Source: JAQBQB01 sp963846925 (GTDB lineage Bacteria; Gemmatimonadota; Gemmatimonadetes; Gemmatimonadales; Gemmatimonadaceae). From it: DNA of 64,000 bases. The position numbers and the translations under genes were made by a program. The notes beneath the pieces are model-generated. The model was not told where the DNA came from and did no database searches. It saw only the letters and a program-made list of their open reading frames with translations. Of the stretch, positions 24,888 to 34,683 are shown one piece after another. How positions within the stretch are numbered: position 1 is the stretch's first letter; each line of letters opens with the position of its first letter. The stretch spans positions 57,786-121,785 of the forward strand of contig CAWJXW010000006.1 in the NCBI GenBank assembly GCA_963846925.1. The letters are read 5' to 3'.

Positions 24888-26249
24888 CTACCGCCCCCAT
24901 TTCCTCTGCCGGGCGATCTCCACTCCGGTCACGCACGTCACCAGCCATACCAATCCCGCGGCAAGCCCGGCGCTCGTGTCGCTGATGTACTGCTGCCCCA
25001 GGAACAACCGGCTGACCGTGATCGCGACGATCATCGCGACGGCGAGCACTGATATCGCCGTCCGGAGCAACGCTCCTCGCGCGTGGGACGCGAGCAGGTA
25101 GCCCACCATTCCGTAGCCGACGAGCACTCCGAGCGCCTTGCGGCTCACCAGACCGGCGCCCCAGTCGATGAGAACGACGTCGGCGAATGGGAGCTCGGAT
25201 CGCCGCACCACGAACCGCAGCGACGCGTCGAGGATCGAGCCGCCGATGAACGCCGCGCACCAGCCGAAGAGCTCGAGTCCCTTGCGTTTGATCGCGTAAT
25301 AGAGCCCGCCCCCGATCAAGAACAGCGTCATCGCGCCGCGGCCGCCAAGGCTGCTCAACACGCGAAATAGTTTGAGCAATGACGCTGCCGCGGATTGCTC
25401 CAGGCGGCCGGCGACGGTCACGTCGAAGCGCGTGAGCGGTGACGTATCGACGAGTCCTTCGGTGATCGTCGCGAAGATGCCGATCACGGTGAGGCTGACG
25501 AGGAATCCGACGATCAGATGGATCGCGAGATACTCGCTCCGCGCGAAATTGCCGGACGTGTAGCGCCACACAAGCGGATGGCGCGCGCGCCATTGGCTCA
25601 TGCGCGGCGTGGTCGTCGCGCGTGCGTACGACTCGTCCAGCGACGCCACGACCTTGCCGCGGTTTCGCTCGAACCAACGCCACGCGTAGATGACGCCGAC
25701 GACCAGCGCGACGAGAATCGCCGCGATCAGACTCACACGCCCGACGTAGCGCACGAGTCGCGGAAGGTTGCGGCCGAACACGTAGCCGACCGCGCTGAAC
25801 GTGACGACCCAGACGATGCCGCCCGTCGCGTTGTAGATCGCGAACGTGCGCAGCGGCATGCCGACGATCCCCGCGAAGATGCCGGCGAAGCTGCGCATGA
25901 ACGCGACGAATCTTCCGAGAAAGATCGTCTTGCCGCCGTGGCGCGCGAACACCTGTTCGGTGCGCGCCATCCGCTCCGGCGTGAGCATGACCCATTTGCC
26001 GTAGCGGTCGACGAGCGACCGGCCCTCTCGCGCGCCGAGCCAGTAGCCCGCGTGCCCGCCGGCGACGGTTCCGACGCAGCCCGCGATGATGACGGCGACG
26101 ATCGAAAGCGTGCCCCGCCCCGCGAGAGCCGCCGCCGTAACCATCGCCGTTTCCCCTGGAGCCGGTACGCCGGCGCTCTCGAGAAAGAGAAACACCGCCA
26201 CGATCACGAAGCCGTAGTGCGCGACCCACTGGGTGACGACGTCGAGCAT
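24888..26249 (-). CDS. DedA-PAP2 fusion membrane protein with degenerate PAP2 site
   Basis: 453 residues from ATG 26249. Residues 1-200 are a DedA domain: FLFLESAGVPAPGET, the segment VAGGHAGYWLGAREGRS, and GKTIFLGRFVAFMRSFAGIFAG with the two functional Arg. DedA proteins are likely lipid or proton-coupled flippases. After a soluble link with WRARHPLVWR, residues about 235-445 have six helices resembling PAP2 phosphatases, but the active site is degraded: the PSGH block reads LVSRKALG and the SR(x5)H(x3)D block reads SRLFLGQQYISD, so both catalytic His residues are missing. It is therefore probably a non-catalytic lipid-binding or transport module. Convergent with marR. Confidence 0.87.
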   Translation of the reverse strand: MLDVVTQWVAHYGFVIVAVFLFLESAGVPAPGETAMVTAAALAGRGTLSIVAVIIAGCVGTVAGGHAGYWLGAREGRSLVDRYGKWVMLTPERMARTEQVFARHGGKTIFLGRFVAFMRSFAGIFAGIVGMPLRTFAIYNATGGIVWVVTFSAVGYVFGRNLPRLVRYVGRVSLIAAILVALVVGVIYAWRWFERNRGKVVASLDESYARATTTPRMSQWRARHPLVWRYTSGNFARSEYLAIHLIVGFLVSLTVIGIFATITEGLVDTSPLTRFDVTVAGRLEQSAAASLLKLFRVLSSLGGRGAMTLFLIGGGLYYAIKRKGLELFGWCAAFIGGSILDASLRFVVRRSELPFADVVLIDWGAGLVSRKALGVLVGYGMVGYLLASHARGALLRTAISVLAVAMIVAITVSRLFLGQQYISDTSAGLAAGLVWLVTCVTGVEIARQRKWGR

Positions 26250-26327
26250 CGATCTGGGACGAAGTCCGGGTGGGTGGACACGCGCGCGCGAACCGTGGAA
26301 ACTTAGACGGCCTTTCGCGGAGAATCG

Positions 26328-27416
26328 ATGCTGGACGTCCTCAATCTCGACGAGCTCGAGGCGAGAGCGCGCGAGCGTCTCGACCCGATGCTGTTCGACT
26401 ACATCGCCGGCGGCGCGGCCGACGAGTGGACGCTCGTCGAGAATCGCGCCGCATGGTCGCGCATTCACCTGTTGCCTCGCATGCTGCGCGGCGTCGCCGA
26501 TCGCTCCATGTCGACGACGGTACTCGGGACGCCGATCTCGCTGCCCGTCGTCGTGCCGCCGATGGGCTTTCAAGGTCTCTGTCACGCCGAGGCCGAGACG
26601 GCCACGGCGCGCGCGACCGCCGCCGAGCAAACGATCTTTTGCGCGAGCACCGTCTCGAACTGCAGCCTCGAAGCGATCGCCGAGGCGTCGGGCGGGCCGC
26701 GCTGGTTCCAACTCTACGTCTACAAGGACAAGGGAATCACGCGCAGTCTCGTTGAACGCGCGGCCGCCGCAGGCTACTCCGCGCTCTGCCTCACGGTGGA
26801 CACGCCGCTCGCCGGTCCGCGCGAACGCGACCGGCGCAACAACCTGCGGATGCCGGGTCATCTGAAGCTCGCGAATTTTCCCGAGTCACACACGGCGATG
26901 CATCACCAAGGCTCGGGTCCGGGATCGTCGCTCGCGCAGTACATCACGGCGCAGTGGGACCCCGCCCTCACGTGGAAGGACGTCGAGTGGCTGCGGTCGA
27001 TCTCGCCGATGCCCGTCATGGTCAAGGGAGTTCTGGCCGCCGACGACGCGGCGCTCGCCGTCGACCATGGCGCGGCGGCGATCATCGTCTCCAACCACGG
27101 CGGCCGCCAGCTCGACGGCGTGCCCGCCGGCATCACGATGCTCCCCGCCGTCGTCGAAGCCGTCGCGCGACGAGGATCCTGCGAAGTTCTCGTCGACGGC
27201 GGCGCGCGGCGCGGCACGGACGTCCTCCGCGCCATCGCGCTCGGCGCGCGCGCCGTGATGATCGGCCGCCCAATCCTCTGGGGCCTCACACTCGACGGCG
27301 CCGACGGCGTGCGTGCGGTGCTGCAGCGGATTCGCGCCGAGATCGATCTCTCGATGGCGCTCGCCGGATGCGCGACCCTCGCCGACGTGACGCCGGATCT
27401 GATCATGCGAGCCTGA
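26328..27416 (+). CDS. FMN-dependent alpha-hydroxy-acid oxidase/dehydrogenase
   Basis: 362 residues, usual length for the glycolate/lactate oxidase family. FMN-binding blocks: VVPPMGFQGLCHAEAE near residues 68-85, KGVLAADDAALAVDHGA, and the active-site signature VSNHGGRQLDG with the proton-abstracting His. VDGGARRGTDVLRAIALGA and VMIGRP bind the FMN phosphate. The N-terminus FDYIAGGAADEWTL is characteristic. It oxidises L-2-hydroxy acids such as lactate or glycolate to keto acids; oxidase and dehydrogenase cannot be separated here. It is divergent from the dedA gene with 78 bp between starts and is cytosolic or membrane-associated. Confidence 0.92.
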   Translation: MLDVLNLDELEARARERLDPMLFDYIAGGAADEWTLVENRAAWSRIHLLPRMLRGVADRSMSTTVLGTPISLPVVVPPMGFQGLCHAEAETATARATAAEQTIFCASTVSNCSLEAIAEASGGPRWFQLYVYKDKGITRSLVERAAAAGYSALCLTVDTPLAGPRERDRRNNLRMPGHLKLANFPESHTAMHHQGSGPGSSLAQYITAQWDPALTWKDVEWLRSISPMPVMVKGVLAADDAALAVDHGAAAIIVSNHGGRQLDGVPAGITMLPAVVEAVARRGSCEVLVDGGARRGTDVLRAIALGARAVMIGRPILWGLTLDGADGVRAVLQRIRAEIDLSMALAGCATLADVTPDLIMRA

Positions 27417-27461
27417 GCAAGCTCGGCTGCACTTCGCTCGCCGTGTTCGCTATAGTTCAAT

Positions 27462-29360
27462 ATGGGCACCAATGAGACGAGTTCAATCAGTCGGACGGAC
27501 GCACTTCCGGTCGCACCGTCGCTGAATCTGGCTCTGGCGGGCGTCCAGGGACCGCCGACCTACACTCCCGTCGACCGACGCGTCATCGCGATCTGTGCGC
27601 TCGCGCTCGCAATCGGCGCCGGAGGCGCGCTCGTCGCGACGATTCTCACGCACCTCATCGGGTTCATCACGAACGTCGCCTACTTTGGCCGACTGTCCGG
27701 GAGCTTTACGCCGCCATCGACCGACCGGTGGGGCGTATTCTCGGTACTGGTCCCCGTTGTCGGCGCGTTGATCGTCGGCGTGATGGCGCGCTACGGCGCC
27801 GCGGCGATTCGCGGGCACGGCATCCCCGAGGTGATGGAGCGGGTGCTCACCGCGGGGAGCCGGATCTCGCCCAAGATCATGTTTCTCAAGCCGCTGTCCG
27901 CGGCCATCGCCATCGGAACGGGCGGACCCTTTGGCGCCGAGGGCCCGATCATCGCGACGGGCGGCGCTCTGGGGTCGCTCGTCGGTCAGTTGATTCACGT
28001 CACGGCCGACGAGCGCAAGACACTCCTCGCAGCCGGCGCGGCCGCGGGCATGGCCGCGATCTTCGGCTGCCCGGTGTCGGCGGTCTTGCTCGCCATTGAG
28101 CTCCTTCTCTTCGAGTACCGCCCACGATCGTTGGTGCCGGTCGCGTTGGCATCGGCCGCCGCGACGGGCGTGCGCGTCGCGTACGCCGGCCCGGCTCCAG
28201 TGTTCACGGTCCCGACCGTCCTTCCGCCCTCGCTTCCAGCGCTCAGCGTCTACGTGCTGCTCGGCGCGGCGATCGGTCTCGTGTCGGTGTTCGCGACGCG
28301 CGTCGTCTACCGCATCGAGGATCTGTACGAAGAGCTGCCGATTCACTGGATGTGGTGGCCGGCCGTGGGGGCGGTCGTCGTTGGCTTGATCGGTCTCGTC
28401 GATCAACGGACACTCGGCGTCGGCTACGAGAACATCGATCACATTCTGAGCGGCCAGGTCATCGGGCTCTCTCTCGTCACTTTGATCGTCCTGAAGTTCG
28501 CGTCGTGGTCGATCTTCCTTGGCAGCGGCACGTCAGGCGGAACGCTCGCGCCCTTGTTCACCATCGGCGGCGGAATCGGCGCCCTGTTCGGCGGGGCCGC
28601 GGTTGCGCTCGCGCCCTCGCTAGGTGTGGACCCGCACGTCGCCGCGCTCGTCGGCATGGCGTCGATCTTCGCCGGCGCGTCGCACGCGCTGCTCGCGTCG
28701 GTCGTGTTCGCATTCGAGACGACGCGCCAGCCGATGGGGCTCCTGCCCCTCCTCGCAGGGTGCAGCACCGCGTACCTCGTGTCGCTGCTGTTGATGCGCA
28801 GCTCGATCATGACGGAGAAGCTGGCGCGTCGCGGCACGCCCGTGCGCACCGAGTACAGCGCGGACTTCCTCGATAGAGTCTCCGTGGCCGACGCCGCGAC
28901 GCGCGAGGTCGTGACGCTCAACGAGAACACGGCGCTCACCGACGTCATTGACTGGCTTTCGACACGCGGCCCGGGGACGGACCATCAGGGCTTCCCCGTG
29001 CTCACCGACGACGGCACGCTCGTCGGCGTCGTCACGCGGCGGGATCTCCTCGATCCCAACGCCGACGAGACGTGTCCGGTGCGGGCGTTCCTACGGCGTG
29101 CGCCGGTGGTGGCGTTCGAGGAGAACACGCTGCGCGAAGCCGCCGATCACATGGTACACGAGAAGGTCGGACGGCTTCCTGTCGTTTCACGTTCAGCACC
29201 GCGCCAGCTCGTGGGAATCATCTCGCGCAGCGACCTGCTCGACGCCCACCAGCGGCGCCTCGATGCCGCACTGATCACCGAGGCGCCGCCGATCGGCCGG
29301 GCGTGGGTCAAGCGACAAGCGACTCGAGCACTTCGTCGAGAGCCGCGTAGCTCTCGTTGA
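27462..29360 (+). CDS. ClC-family chloride channel/antiporter with C-terminal CBS pair
   Basis: 632 residues. The ClC pore blocks are complete: GTGGPFGAEGPI (about 147-158, with the gating Glu), FGCPVSAVLLAIELL, and GSGTSGGTLAPLFTIGGGIGA. Eighteen-helix topology is plausible over residues 35-450. The C-terminal 150 residues form two CBS domains (VSVADAATREVVTL.., PVLTDDGTLVGVVTRRDLLD, and GRLPVVSRSAPRQLVGIISRSDLLD), which usually sense adenine nucleotides. Its last 53 bp overlap the 3' end of the convergent SRPBCC gene, so both C-termini are encoded by the same DNA. Confidence 0.93.
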   Translation: MGTNETSSISRTDALPVAPSLNLALAGVQGPPTYTPVDRRVIAICALALAIGAGGALVATILTHLIGFITNVAYFGRLSGSFTPPSTDRWGVFSVLVPVVGALIVGVMARYGAAAIRGHGIPEVMERVLTAGSRISPKIMFLKPLSAAIAIGTGGPFGAEGPIIATGGALGSLVGQLIHVTADERKTLLAAGAAAGMAAIFGCPVSAVLLAIELLLFEYRPRSLVPVALASAAATGVRVAYAGPAPVFTVPTVLPPSLPALSVYVLLGAAIGLVSVFATRVVYRIEDLYEELPIHWMWWPAVGAVVVGLIGLVDQRTLGVGYENIDHILSGQVIGLSLVTLIVLKFASWSIFLGSGTSGGTLAPLFTIGGGIGALFGGAAVALAPSLGVDPHVAALVGMASIFAGASHALLASVVFAFETTRQPMGLLPLLAGCSTAYLVSLLLMRSSIMTEKLARRGTPVRTEYSADFLDRVSVADAATREVVTLNENTALTDVIDWLSTRGPGTDHQGFPVLTDDGTLVGVVTRRDLLDPNADETCPVRAFLRRAPVVAFEENTLREAADHMVHEKVGRLPVVSRSAPRQLVGIISRSDLLDAHQRRLDAALITEAPPIGRAWVKRQATRALRREPRSSR

Positions 29361-29790
29361 CGCCGCTCTCCATCCCCGACTGGAGCATGCCGTCGCGATC
29401 CTCCGTCGTGTGGAAGAGCGAGAGGCTCACGAGCCGCGTGCGCCCGTCGCCGAGGTCCTCGAGCGTCATCGTTTCGACGGCGACGTGTCCCGGCATGCCA
29501 TCCCACTCGAACGTTCGCTCAATCCGGCTCGGCGGGACGACCTCGCGATAGCGGCCCTCGAATCCGTGCGCCTCGCCGTGCGCATGTTCGACGTAGCGCC
29601 AGTGGCCGCCGCGCTTCACCTCCATGCGTTCGATGTCGAGCCGATTGCCGCGTCCCCACCATTTGGCGACGAGGGCGGGATCGGTCACGGCGCGCCACAC
29701 CTTTTCGCGCGGCGCGTCGAAGATTCGCTCGATGCGGACTTCGCGATCGGCGGGTGTGGTGATGGCGGCTTTCCGGATTGTTTTCGTCAT
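29308..29790 (-). CDS. SRPBCC/AHSA1-domain protein
   Basis: 160 residues from ATG 29790. The START-like domain is typical of the Activator of Hsp90 ATPase homologue 1 family: VRIERIFDAPREKVWRAVTDPALV..WWG at the start, and RTFEWDGMPGHVAVETMTLEDLGDGRTRL, ending in a long helix (GMESGVNESYAALDEVLESL). Such proteins bind hydrophobic ligands. The gene overlaps the ArsR stop by four bases (ATGA) and is co-translated with it, a very common pairing. Confidence 0.92.
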   Translation of the reverse strand: MTKTIRKAAITTPADREVRIERIFDAPREKVWRAVTDPALVAKWWGRGNRLDIERMEVKRGGHWRYVEHAHGEAHGFEGRYREVVPPSRIERTFEWDGMPGHVAVETMTLEDLGDGRTRLVSLSLFHTTEDRDGMLQSGMESGVNESYAALDEVLESLVA

Positions 29791-30134
29791 CGTGCGTCTC
29801 CTTTGGTTTGCTCGAGGAAATCCGCGAGCCGGTCGAGGCGGGCTTCGACCATTCGTTGGTAGCTCTCGATCCACGCCGCCACGTCGTCGAGGCGGCGCTT
29901 CCCGAGTCGGCAGGTCCGCACGCGGCCGACTTTCGTCGTGTCAACGAGCCCGGCCTGCTCCAGGATCCGGATGTGCTTCTTCATGCCCGTGAGGGTCATG
30001 TCGAAGGCGTCAGCCAGCTCGCTGATCGAAGCATCTCGTCGGCCGAGACGCTCGAGGATGCCACGGCGGGTCGGGTCGGAGACAGCGTCGAACGGGTCGA
30101 TACGTGCGTTCTTGCTCCCCATATACTGAACCAT
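29787..30134 (-). CDS. ArsR-family repressor of the SRPBCC operon
   Basis: 115 residues starting MVQYMGSK at 30134; this start is chosen because MVQY is the usual beginning of regulators of this subgroup (a second Met is at 30122). Winged helix: FDAVSDPTRRGILERLGRRDASISELADAFDMTLTGMKKHIRILEQAGLVDTTKVGRVRTCRL. The metal-binding CxC of classical ArsR is absent, so it does not look like an arsenic sensor. It is followed by the SRPBCC gene with an ATGA overlap. A perfect 26-bp palindrome spans its own start codon, implying autorepression. Confidence 0.92.
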   Translation of the reverse strand: MVQYMGSKNARIDPFDAVSDPTRRGILERLGRRDASISELADAFDMTLTGMKKHIRILEQAGLVDTTKVGRVRTCRLGKRRLDDVAAWIESYQRMVEARLDRLADFLEQTKGDAR

Positions 30135-30147
30135 ATGGTTCAGTATA
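30122..30147 (-). promoter_or_regulatory. Perfect 26-bp palindrome over the arsR start codon, likely operator
   Basis: The half site TATACTGAACCAT is followed directly by its exact complement ATGGTTCAGTATA. The centre ATAT includes the start codon of the ArsR gene, so a bound dimer would block transcription and translation initiation. It also encodes the first residues MVQY, coupling operator and protein start. Confidence 0.85.
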
Positions 30148-30232
30148 GGACGTTCGGCATTTTTTTGCAAGGGCCTTGGTGCGTCCTGGAGTAGAGCGTC
30201 GGTATCGCCGAGGCGGGCATCAACGGGGGGAT

Positions 30233-30380
30233 ACGGAAACAAACGGAATGAAAACGGGAAAGAACGGAGAAATGCCTTTGTGAAGAGCGACGGGCCTGCC
30301 ACGTGCGCCGGGCCGACCCGTCAACCAACAAAAGCAGTCTCCGTTTTTTTCAGTTCGTTTTCCGTTTGTTTCCGTTTCCC
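30233..30380. repeat. Inverted-array element without gene, about 10-bp A-rich units
   Basis: The left arm 30233-30270 is made of GAAACAAACG/GAATGAAAACG/GGAAAGAACG units. The right arm 30338-30380 is the inverted set rich in CCGTTT. The 67-bp core contains CGGGCCGACCCG (30309-30320), also present in the core of the element at 45381-45629. AT-rich arms stand out sharply from the surrounding GC-rich DNA. No gene inside. It fills the gap between arsR and the RND operon's 3' end. Confidence 0.8.
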
Positions 30381-30428
30381 AATTGTTGATGCCGACCGAT
30401 GAGCCAACGCCTCGAACGCCAGCCAGAT

Positions 30429-33400
30429 CTACGCCGTTGGCTCCGCCGTGGGCGTCGCAGCCGCGAAGCGATCGCCAACCGCCGCATACTCTCGCCCGCG
30501 GATCGCGACCAATAGACTCGGCACGACGAACAACGTGATCGGCGTTGAGAGAGCGAGACCGCCGATGACGGCGAGCGCGAGTGGGCGCTGGAGGTCGCTT
30601 CCCGCCCCGATTCCAAGCGCGAGCGGCAAAAGGCCGAAGAGCGTACACAGCGTCGTCATGAGGATCGGCCGCAGACGAATTCGCGCCGCCTCGCGGAGCG
30701 CCTTTTCCAGCGGCAGCCCGGCTTCCTTCATCAGGTGCTTCGTGAAGTCGAGCAGGATGATCCCGTTCTTCACGATCAGCCCGACGAGCAGGATCAGGCC
30801 CATGAACGACGACACGTTGAGCGGCGTTCCCGTGATGAGAAGAAGAAACATCGCGCCGACGAACGAGAGCGGCGCCGCGAGCAGCACGACCAGCGGCTCG
30901 ATGAACGACTGAAACTGAATCACCATGACCGCGATCACGCTCGCCGCGGCGAGGGCCAGCACGAGCAGCAGCGCTCTGAACGCCGCCTGCTGTCCGGCGT
31001 ACTGTCCGCCCAGCTCCACTCGAATGCCCTGCGGCGGCGGACTCTCGGCGAGGATCGCGCGCACGTCGGACATCACGGCGCCGAGCGAGACCGCGCCGCC
31101 GAGGTCCGACGTGGCGATGATGAGCTGTTGCTGATTCTCGCGGAGCAATTCGGCGCGAGTCTCCATGGGCTCGAACGTGGCGAGCGTACCCAGCGGCACG
31201 GACGCGTGCGTCTGCGCGGAGAAGATCGGTATCGAGCCGAGCAGCCTCGAGTCGAACCGCACCGAATCCGGCGCGCGGACTCGAATGCCCACTGCCCGGT
31301 CGTCGAGCCGAATTTCTCCGGCGGGCTGGCCGAGCAGCGCACCGCCGGCTTCGTCCGCTACCTGCGCCGGCGTGAGCCCCACCCGATTCGCCTCCGCCTG
31401 ATTGATCGTCATCTCGAGCTCGGCGCCCGGCTCGCTCACGCCGTTGAAGAAGTCCTCGAGACCCTCGACCTTCGAGAGCTTGGGCTCGAGCGACTTGGCG
31501 TAGGCTTCGAGCGCGTTGAGGTCCGGGCCGAACATCTTGATTTCGACCGGACGCGCCGCGCCCGCGAGATCGTTGATGACGTCGGACAGGATCTGCACGA
31601 ACTCGATCCGAAGCCGCGGCACCGCCGCCTGAATCTTCGGGCGTACGTCGTCGATGACATCGGCGGTCGAGCGGTCGCGCTGGCTCTCCGGCTTTAGGCG
31701 CACGGTCATGTCGCCCCGATTCTGTTGCGTCGCGAAGAGGCCCAACTCCGCGCCAAGCCGCCGCGACGTACCGGTGATCTCCGGCGTCTGGGCGAAGATC
31801 TTCTCGACGATGTGCAGCTGTCGGTCCGTCTCGGAAAGCGCCGTGCCCCCGGGGGCGAAGTAAGTCGAAGACGAATGCCCCCTCGTCGATCTCCGGCAGG
31901 AATCCCGTCGGCACGTAGGCGTGGACGAGAACTCCGGCGCCGACCAACACCAGCGCGATGACGATCATCCAGCGCGCGTGGCGGAGCGACGCGCCAAGCG
32001 CGCTCTCGTAGCGATCGGACAGCGCGTCGATCCATCCGCCCATTCGCGCCGCGACGCCTCTTTCCGCCGATGGTTGCTCCTCGGCCGCGGCCTCGATGTC
32101 CTTCCTCGCGCAGGAACTGCTCGCTCAGCAGCGGGATGATCGTCAGCGCGACGACGAGCGAGACGAGGACGGCGATCGTCAGCGTGATCGACAGCGCATG
32201 GAAGAACTGGCCTTCCACGCCGGTGAGCAGCCCGAGCGGCAGGAACACGACCACCGTCGTGATCGTCGACGACGTCACGGGCCAGATCAGCTCCTGGACC
32301 GCGTCGCGAATCGCGATCGGGCGGTCCTTGGTCAGGTGCGAATGCCGGACGATGTTCTCGGTGATCACGACCGCGTCGTCGATCACGAGGCCAATGGCGA
32401 TCGCCATGGCGCCGAGCGTCATCAGGTTGAACGTCTGTCCGATCAGCGACATGACGAACACGGTCATCGCCATCGTGATCGGAATCGACGACGCGCTGAT
32501 CGCCGTGATGCGCGCGTGACGCAGGAAGAGCAGCAGGATGATCACCGCCAGTATCGCGCCGATGATCATCGCGTCGCGCACCGACGTCACCGCTTCGCGG
32601 ACGAGCGACGCCTGGTCGTAGACGGGCTTGAGGATCAACCCCGCCGGCAGCGTCTTGCGCAGCGACGTCGCGATCTGCGCCACGCTGTCGGCGATCTCGA
32701 GCGTGTTGCCGCCGATCTGGCGCGTGATATTGATCAACGCGGCCGGCCGTCCGTCGCCGGCGATCACGCGCGTGTGGTCCTCGGTTCCCGAGCGCACCGT
32801 CGCCAGATCGCCGACGCGCAGCCCACGGCTCACGACGATGTTGGCTACGTCGTCGGCGGAATGCGCCTCGGTCGTCGTCACGATGAGGTACTGGCGATAG
32901 TCGCGCGGCATGCGGCCGACCGCCTCGACCGTCGTCGACGCCTGGATCGCCGATGCCAGATCCTGGTACGTCAGCTGTTGCGCGGCGAGTCGCCCCGGGT
33001 CGGCGATGACCTCGATCTCGCGGACGTCGCTGCCCATCACGTCCACGCGCCCGACGCCCGGCACGCGCGAGATGAGCGGCTTGATCTGGTAGCGCGCGAT
33101 GTCGTACAGCCTGGCCGGATCGCCGCCTTCCAGATTGTAGGAGAGGATCGGGAAGAGGGAGGGCGTGAGCCGTTCGATCTCGATGTCGAGCCCCGGGGGG
33201 AGGTCGCCGCGAATCTGATTCACCCGCGCCTGCACCTGCTGCAGCGCGTAGATCATGTCGGTCGACGAGCTGAACGTGATGTTCGTCTCGCTCCCCGACC
33301 GGATCGATCGTGATTGCACTCGCGTCACACCCGGCACGATGCTCACGGCCTCCTCGATCGGCCGCGTGACGGTAAACAGAATCTGACGTGCCCCGAGCGA

Positions 33401-33571
33401 CGTCCCCTGGGCGACGACCGTGATGCGCGAGAACACCAGCTCAGGATAGATCGCCGAAGGCAGGCGCGTCGCGAACCAGATGCCCGCCACGCTCAGCACG
33501 ACGATCGACATGTAGATGAATCGGCGTTGCTGCGCGAGCACGCCGAACAGCGAGCGTTTCTCGTCTGTCAC
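30429..33571 (-). CDS. RND efflux pump (HAE1/CzcA-like), two frameshifts
   Basis: The first frame starts MTDEKRSLFGVLAQQRRF at 33571 and covers the first membrane helix, the porter domain and helices 2-6. It breaks near 32101 (an extra T relative to the expected frame). A second short frame carries MGGWIDALSDRYESAL and helix 7. A second break near 31862 leads to the final frame (GLFATQQNRGDMTVRL) through to 30429. Joined, it is about 1045 residues with the usual 12 helices. The intramembrane Asp motif of HAE1 proteins is visible (GLVIDDAVVITENIVRH), as is LVGLIVKNGIILLDFTK in helix 11. It overlaps the adaptor stop by four bases. Both breaks are single-base and probably technical. Confidence 0.9.
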
Positions 33572-34683
33572 GGCTTTTCCGCCGAATCCGGCTTGGCCGG
33601 TTTCTTACCCGTGTCCAACGGCACGACCTTGGCGCTGTCCTCCATTCCGTACGCGCCGAACGTTACGATGCGGTCGCCGGCCGAAAGACCCTCGAGGATC
33701 TCGACGCCGTTGGCGTTCCGCGAGCCGACCTTGACCACTTGCTCGTGCGCGATGCCGGCGCTGTCGACGACGAAGACCTTGAACGTGTCGCCCTCCGGCA
33801 CCACGGCGTCCGACGGAACGACGATGGAGTGAGCGCGTGTGACCACGGCAATCGACCCGAAGACCGTTTCGCCGATGCGCAGTGCTCGGCGCGTCGACGG
33901 TGCCCGGACTCGGATCTCAACGCTGCGAGTGGTCGTGTCTACGGTTCCGGCGATTTCGGCTACCGAGCCGATTCCGAGTGGTTCACCACCGGCGCCTGAC
34001 CCCGCGCTAAGCGTCACGCGCATCCCCGAGCGAACGCGCGCTGCATCGGTGGGCGTGACGCCGAGCACCACGTCGACCGCGAGTGGGTCGGAGATCTCGA
34101 CGAGTGATTGTGATGGATCGACGGAGGCACCGAGCGCGGTCGAGAGCCGCGTGACGACGCCGGTGATCGGGGAGCGGATCGTCGCGAGTTGCTCCGCACG
34201 GCGCGCGGCCATGGCGTCGGCGCGCGCCTTTGCTGCCTCGGCCTTCGCCGCTTCGACGTCTTTGCGTGGTGCGATCCCGGAGTCCGCGAGCCGCTGCTGT
34301 CGCGCTAGCGCCTCTTCGGCCGTCGCCAACGCGGCGTCGGCGCTCTGTCGCGCGGCCTCAAACGACTGCTGCTCCAACTCGATCAGCGGTTCGCCGGCCT
34401 GGACCGCCTGGCCGACAGAGACATTGACCTTGGCCACGCGTCCCGACGCGGGCGCGCTCGGCGCGGCGACATGTCCAGGGCGTGGAGTCACGGTGCCGAT
34501 CGCACCAAGCGTCTCGGTGAATGGTTGGGGAGTTACGACGATCGTCTGCGCGGCGACGACTGGTTTCGCCTCTGCGTCCGACTCGCCTGCGCTTCCCTTG
34601 GACTTGCAACCAATCGCCAGCCCAAGTGCCAGCGCCAGCGCGGCGCGACCGACGGCGGCCGCCTCGCGAGATCGAAGTTTCAT
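33568..34683 (-). CDS. RND periplasmic adaptor (membrane fusion) lipoprotein
   Basis: 371 residues from ATG 34683. Lipoprotein signal MKLRSREAAAVGRAALAL..LAIGC with lipobox Cys about 26. Beta-barrel and lipoyl blocks: GRVAKVNVSVGQAVQAGEPLIELEQ, a long alpha-hairpin rich in Ala/Glu (residues 100-150), then IRSPITGVVTRLSTALGASVDP and the C-terminal membrane-proximal domain (VVPSDAVVPEGDTFKVFVV). It links the TolC-like channel to the RND pump. It overlaps both neighbours by four bases (ATGA), so the three are translated as a unit. Confidence 0.93.
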   Translation of the reverse strand: MKLRSREAAAVGRAALALALGLAIGCKSKGSAGESDAEAKPVVAAQTIVVTPQPFTETLGAIGTVTPRPGHVAAPSAPASGRVAKVNVSVGQAVQAGEPLIELEQQSFEAARQSADAALATAEEALARQQRLADSGIAPRKDVEAAKAEAAKARADAMAARRAEQLATIRSPITGVVTRLSTALGASVDPSQSLVEISDPLAVDVVLGVTPTDAARVRSGMRVTLSAGSGAGGEPLGIGSVAEIAGTVDTTTRSVEIRVRAPSTRRALRIGETVFGSIAVVTRAHSIVVPSDAVVPEGDTFKVFVVDSAGIAHEQVVKVGSRNANGVEILEGLSAGDRIVTFGAYGMEDSAKVVPLDTGKKPAKPDSAEKP

